A stretch of 12,800 bases of DNA, taken from positions 1 to 12,800 of the forward strand of contig JBFIDG010000048.1 in the NCBI GenBank assembly GCA_041581335.1. The letters run 5' to 3'. The position numbers and the translations under genes were made by a program. Positions 12,351-12,800 of this stretch are shown one piece after another. Under the pieces are notes generated by a model. That model was not told the DNA's origin. It was given only the letters and a program-made list of their open reading frames with translations, and made no database searches. Origin of the DNA: JBFGSX01 sp041581335 (lineage in GTDB: Archaea > Thermoplasmatota > E2 > JACPAO01 > JAHFTW01). How positions within the stretch are numbered: position 1 is the stretch's first letter; every line of letters starts with the position of its first letter.

Positions 12351-12785
12351 TCAGGGAGTGGCCGTGGCGCCGATCTGGTCCTTGACCTTGCGGTCCCGGT
12401 CGAACGGATGCCCCATCTCGCGCTCCAAGTAGGCGGCCATCCAGGCATCCAGCTCCTTGGGGATGGAGTGCTCCATGTTGCACGCCGCGTCGTGGGCCGC
12501 CCGGTGGTCCATCCCACACGCCTCCTGCAGGAACGCCTGCATGATGCGGTGGCGGCCCAGGACACGCTTGCCAATGGCACGGCCCTCGGGGGTCAGGTGG
12601 ACGCCTTTGTACGGCTCGTAGGTCACGAAGCCGGCCTTCTCCAGCTTCTGCAACATGTCCGTCACGGAAGGTGGCGCCACACCGAGCTCCTTGGCGACCT
12701 CACCAGTGCGCGCTGCGCGCTCGTCGGTCTCCAGTCGATAGATGGTCTCGATGTACTCCTCCATCTGTTCGCTGAGGTCGTCCAC
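12351..12785 (-). CDS. DtxR/MntR-family metal-dependent transcriptional repressor
   Basis: The 144-residue protein has an N-terminal winged helix (about 8-72; recognition region GVAPPSVTDMLQKLEKAG, wing YKGVHLTPEGR) and the helical metal-binding dimerisation domain (about 73-140), without the third SH3-like domain, so it has the two-domain MntR architecture. Likely metal ligands are His79 (GRHR), His98, Cys102, Glu105 and His106 (CNMEH), plus Glu10 and Glu13 on the first helix. Cys102 is the DtxR (iron) type residue, where MntR has Glu, so Fe(II) sensing is favoured but Mn(II) is not excluded. GTG 12785 is the start because an in-frame TGA lies 6 nt before it. The gene lies 62 bp ahead of the transferrin-like gene on the same strand and probably controls it, and perhaps itself. 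Confidence 0.93.
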   Translation of the reverse strand: MDDLSEQMEEYIETIYRLETDERAARTGEVAKELGVAPPSVTDMLQKLEKAGFVTYEPYKGVHLTPEGRAIGKRVLGRHRIMQAFLQEACGMDHRAAHDAACNMEHSIPKELDAWMAAYLEREMGHPFDRDRKVKDQIGATATP

Positions 12786-12800
12786 AGCCCTTCAATGACC

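Overview
The window looks like a chromosomal segment of an archaeon with high G+C content. The evidence is a ribosomal protein S6e gene, the gamma subunit of the archaeal/eukaryotic initiation factor aIF2 with a PIN-domain gene behind it, TATA-like boxes about 25-28 nt upstream of several start codons (leaderless transcripts), frequent GTG starts and several lipobox lipoproteins. A euryarchaeon of the Thermoplasmatota type is plausible, but I infer this from general gene content and have not shown it.

Layout. Positions 1-194 (minus) hold the N-terminal piece of a histidine phosphatase that runs off the left edge. Positions 261-521 (plus) encode a small two-helix membrane protein. On the minus strand from about 4470 down to 518 lies an informational cluster, S6e > sensor histidine kinase > aIF2-gamma > PIN protein, in which the kinase separates S6e from aIF2-gamma. 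A 311-bp gap (4471-4781) without a gene holds several inverted repeats. Two exported proteins are divergent from 5676-5749: a single-CxxCH heme protein with a C-terminal anchor (minus) and a Kelch/E-set lipoprotein that keeps every residue of a copper-radical oxidase active site (plus). A Na+/phosphate cotransporter-like protein follows on the plus strand. It converges with a minus-strand operon that fills the rest of the window.

The right-hand operon (12785 to 9070, minus) is the most interesting part. It reads: DtxR/MntR-type metal-dependent repressor, 20-bp dyad touching a BRE/TATA element, substrate-binding lipoprotein, ABC ATPase, ABC permease, and a secreted lipoprotein zinc metallopeptidase translationally coupled to the permease. 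An automatic pipeline would call the transporter PhnDCE (phosphonate). However, the binding protein matches one lobe of animal transferrin along much of its length, including counterparts of all four iron ligands (Asp, Tyr, Tyr, His), most of the synergistic carbonate site and the disulfide cysteines. With a metal-sensing repressor in front, the simplest reading is a metal-regulated, transferrin-like Fe(III) import system anchored on an archaeal membrane, with a co-expressed surface protease that might free metal from proteins.

Promoter patterns also stand out. Two minus-strand promoters (the transferrin-like gene and the histidine kinase) have a GGYTT...AARCC dyad abutting a TTWTC box. The two large plus-strand genes each carry the same 10-mer, GGGTTCTTGG, 32-33 nt before their start codon. 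All homology statements come from recognising motifs by eye; no database search was run.
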